Assembly (NCBI RefSeq): GCF_017873555.1
Contig: NZ_JAGGKE010000003.1
Span: forward strand, 248,001 to 312,000
Direction of reading: 5' to 3'
Source of the DNA: Halorubrum trapanicum
GTDB lineage: Archaea > Halobacteriota > Halobacteria > Halobacteriales > Haloferacaceae
DNA length: 64,000 nucleotides
Below the pieces are notes generated by a model. It saw only the letters and a list, made by a program, of their open reading frames with translations. It was not told the DNA's origin and ran no database searches. Shown piece by piece: positions 62,604 through 64,000 of the stretch; the stretch's first letter is position 1; each line of letters begins with the position of its first letter. The translations under genes were made by a program, and so were the position numbers.

Positions 62604-62625
62604 ATCAAGGAGAGAGTCCCGCCGT

Positions 62626-62760
62626 TTACTCCAGCTCGGTGATCGTCACGGCGTACACCGCGCCGCAGTTCCCACATTCGACGTGGACCCCGCGGCTCGT
62701 CTCGCCGCGGGTGAACTCGGATATCTCCTCCGAACACGAGCACTCGAACTGGACTTTCAT
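62626..62760 (-). CDS. Small zinc-ribbon protein (44 aa)
   Basis: The reverse strand from the ATG at 62758-62760 reads MKVQFECSCSEEISEF, then VHVECGNCGAVYAVTITELE. Two Cys pairs (CSC near residue 8 and CGNC at 29-32) suggest a zinc ribbon or knuckle. The reverse-strand TTTAAATACG box ~20-27 bases upstream supports expression. Too short for a usual cutoff, but it fills the gap between two genes well. Confidence 0.6.
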   Translation of the reverse strand: MKVQFECSCSEEISEFTRGETSRGVHVECGNCGAVYAVTITELE

Positions 62761-62871
62761 TGCCCTACGTCCGTCCTTCTCGTATTTAAAAGAAACCGAT
62801 ACGGAATCAACGGCGAAAACCGACCGTCGCGCCGCCGCGGCGGGCGGTCTCGGGTCGGGACCGCGTCGGCG

Positions 62872-63165
62872 TCAGTCGTCGTCGACGATGACTTCGACGG
62901 GCCCGTCGTCGTCTTCGACCGGATCCCCCTCGGAACCGGCGGAGCCGCCGGACTGCTTCTGCTGGTAGTACAGGCCGCCGGCGACCGCGAGGACGACCCA
63001 CGACCGCCAGTTGGCGAGGTTCAGCGTGTAGCCGATGCCGAACGGCTTCTCGACGAGCATCCCCTTGCCGGGCTGCCAGTACGACGAGAGCAGCCGTCCG
63101 AGGCTCGGGCGCTCGAAGTTGTACGGGATGCCGAGAATCTCTCCCGACGACTGTTTGTCTGCCAT
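62872..63165 (-). CDS. DUF5808-like membrane-associated protein (97 aa)
   Basis: From the ATG at 63163-63165 there are 97 residues: SSGEILGIPYNFERPSLGRLLSSYWQPGKGMLVEKPFGIGYTLNLANW, then a single transmembrane helix (SWVVLAVAGGLYYQQ) and an acidic tail (DPVEDDDGPVEVIVDDD). The ILGIPYNFERPSLGR...PFGIGYTLNLA pattern fits the DUF5808 family. Function unknown. The ATG here is preferred to one further upstream. Confidence 0.75.
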   Translation of the reverse strand: MADKQSSGEILGIPYNFERPSLGRLLSSYWQPGKGMLVEKPFGIGYTLNLANWRSWVVLAVAGGLYYQQKQSGGSAGSEGDPVEDDDGPVEVIVDDD

Positions 63166-63263
63166 ACGCGTCCCTCTGTCGGCCGGCACCATAAATCGTG
63201 GCGCAACCGCCCTGCGGTCGCGCCGTGCGGCGCGCCACCCGACCGTCGTTCGCTCCGCCGCCG

Positions 63264-64000
63264 TCAGCGATACCGACCGCGGTCCGCCACGTCCCGAAGC
63301 CGGTCGAGGACCTCGTCGTCGCCGACCGACTCGTAGCCCGACTCGAGCGCCGCTATCAGCGGCTCCGGATCGGTCGCGGTCGCCCGGACCGACCCCTCGA
63401 ACACGTGGAGGTCCATCGCGTGGTCCTCGACGTGACCCGTGTGGTAGCCGAGTCCGAAGTCGATGAGGTACGTCTCCGGCGCCGCGCTCGACTCCCCGCT
63501 CGTCTCCGCACCCTCGGCGTCACCTCGCGCCGCCGCCGCGCGGTCGGGCGACACCCGCACGTTCCGTGTGGTCGGGTCGCCGTGGACGATCCCCGCGTCG
63601 TGAAGCCGCGCGAGGTGGCGACCGACCGCTTCTGTCCGGCGCTCGTCGAGGGCCGTCGCGAGGTCGCGCTCGCCGACGTGCTGGAGCGTCAGCGTCGTGT
63701 TCGCGAGGTCGACGTCGTACACGAGGGGGGTCGGGACGCCCGCGCGCCGCGCCTCGCTCGTCAGCCGGGCCTCCGCGACGGTCCGGTCGCGCCTGAGCGT
63801 CCGGTCGAGTTCGGGGTGGCGGTACGACTTCTCCTCGCGCCGCTTGATCACGCGGCGGTCGCCGCCGGTCCCCTCGACCGTCACGGTCGCCTCCGCGCCG
63901 CGGCGGTCCGCCTCCGAGTCGCGTCCCGCGGTTCCCGGTCCGCCACCCGCGCGTCCGCGCGCCACCGACTCCCCCGACCGCCACGTCACCGGCACCTGGT
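63264..64000 (-). CDS. Bud32 kinase part of a Kae1-Bud32 fusion, cut by window edge
   Basis: The reverse-strand frame enters from the window edge with QVPVTWRSGES, which matches the last strand of Kae1 (xVxVTWR). After a ~35-residue acidic linker comes the Bud32/PRPK kinase: VIKRREEKSYRHPELDRTLRRDRTVAEARLTSEARRAGVPTPLVYDVD, the catalytic loop GIVHGDPTTRN and YLIDFGLGY (DFG). An insert of Ala/Ser/Glu residues lies between the last two. The fusion takes part in the KEOPS complex that makes t6A in tRNA. Kae1 itself is beyond the window, so the start is not seen. Confidence 0.9.
   Translation of the reverse strand, partial: QVPVTWRSGESVARGRAGGGPGTAGRDSEADRRGAEATVTVEGTGGDRRVIKRREEKSYRHPELDRTLRRDRTVAEARLTSEARRAGVPTPLVYDVDLANTTLTLQHVGERDLATALDERRTEAVGRHLARLHDAGIVHGDPTTRNVRVSPDRAAAARGDAEGAETSGESSAAPETYLIDFGLGYHTGHVEDHAMDLHVFEGSVRATATDPEPLIAALESGYESVGDDEVLDRLRDVADRGRYR

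Overview
This is a GC-rich (roughly two-thirds G+C) chromosomal segment of an extremely halophilic archaeon of the class Halobacteria. The proteins are very acidic (Asp/Glu-rich, Lys-poor). TATA-like boxes often lie about 26 bases before start codons, which implies leaderless mRNAs. The ribosomal-protein order, aIF-1A, Cdc48, Trm1, class I lysyl-tRNA synthetase and a Kae1-Bud32 fusion are all archaeal. The overall protein style suggests Halorubrum or a close relative; that genus call is an inference and has not been checked.

Layout. 1-2.1 kb: the 5' part of a DNA polymerase IV gene on the minus strand, then an IS200/IS605-group (IS1341-type) element carrying only tnpB. 2.1-7 kb: a histidine kinase with REC, PAS and LOV-type PAS domains starts about 24 bases after the element; an MFS transporter and small zinc-ribbon, membrane and unknown proteins follow. 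6.9-14.4 kb: central metabolism, with 3-hydroxyacyl-CoA dehydrogenase, an aldolase/fructose-1,6-bisphosphatase operon, a carboxyltransferase subunit of an acyl-CoA carboxylase, a peroxiredoxin-like protein, a Gfo/Idh/MocA sugar dehydrogenase and an aldo/keto reductase. 14.4-15.1 kb: a non-coding, highly structured stretch bounded by a 14-base direct repeat, then tRNA-Gly(GCC). 15.1-16.4 kb: a lipoprotein sugar dehydrogenase of the soluble-GDH (PQQ) type.

16.6-31.0 kb: the S10/spc-like super-operon, from a SPOUT RNA methyltransferase through uL3, uL4, uL23, uL2, uS19, uL22, uS3, uL29, the RNase P subunit Rpp29, uS17, uL14, uL24, eS4, uL5, uS14, uS8, uL6, eL32, eL19, uL18, uS5, uL30 and uL15 to SecY. 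Genes are tightly coupled (ATGA or TGATG overlaps). It ends in a T-rich tract and an eroded VapBC-like toxin-antitoxin remnant.

31.7-45.5 kb: a membrane protein with a strict four-residue repeat, trm1, a YihY protein fused in frame to a second protein, a PAP2 phosphatase, divergent glnA and lrp with an inverted repeat between them, pgk and a bacterial-type gap, an Hsp20, an ATP-grasp (RimK-like) ligase, aIF-1A, small membrane proteins, an aldo/keto reductase and several small unknown proteins. 45.5-57.5 kb: adenosylcobalamin-dependent ribonucleotide reductase, Cdc48 translationally coupled to a mini alpha-crystallin-like protein, an alpha/beta hydrolase, a second true Hsp20, a UbiB/ABC1 kinase, a site-2 protease and a small winged-helix-like protein under a palindromic operator. 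57.5-64 kb: a MobB-like/MoaE fusion, UMP kinase and LysRS, a second histidine kinase, small zinc-ribbon and membrane proteins, and the Bud32 end of a Kae1-Bud32 fusion cut by the window edge.

Most of the window is ordinary core genome. The stretches that best repay a second look are the structured element at 14.5-14.9 kb, the LOV kinase behind the TnpB element, the coupled mini-sHsp/Cdc48 pair, the tetrad-repeat membrane protein, the YihY fusion and the toxin-antitoxin debris after secY. No CRISPR array, rRNA gene or replication origin was seen.
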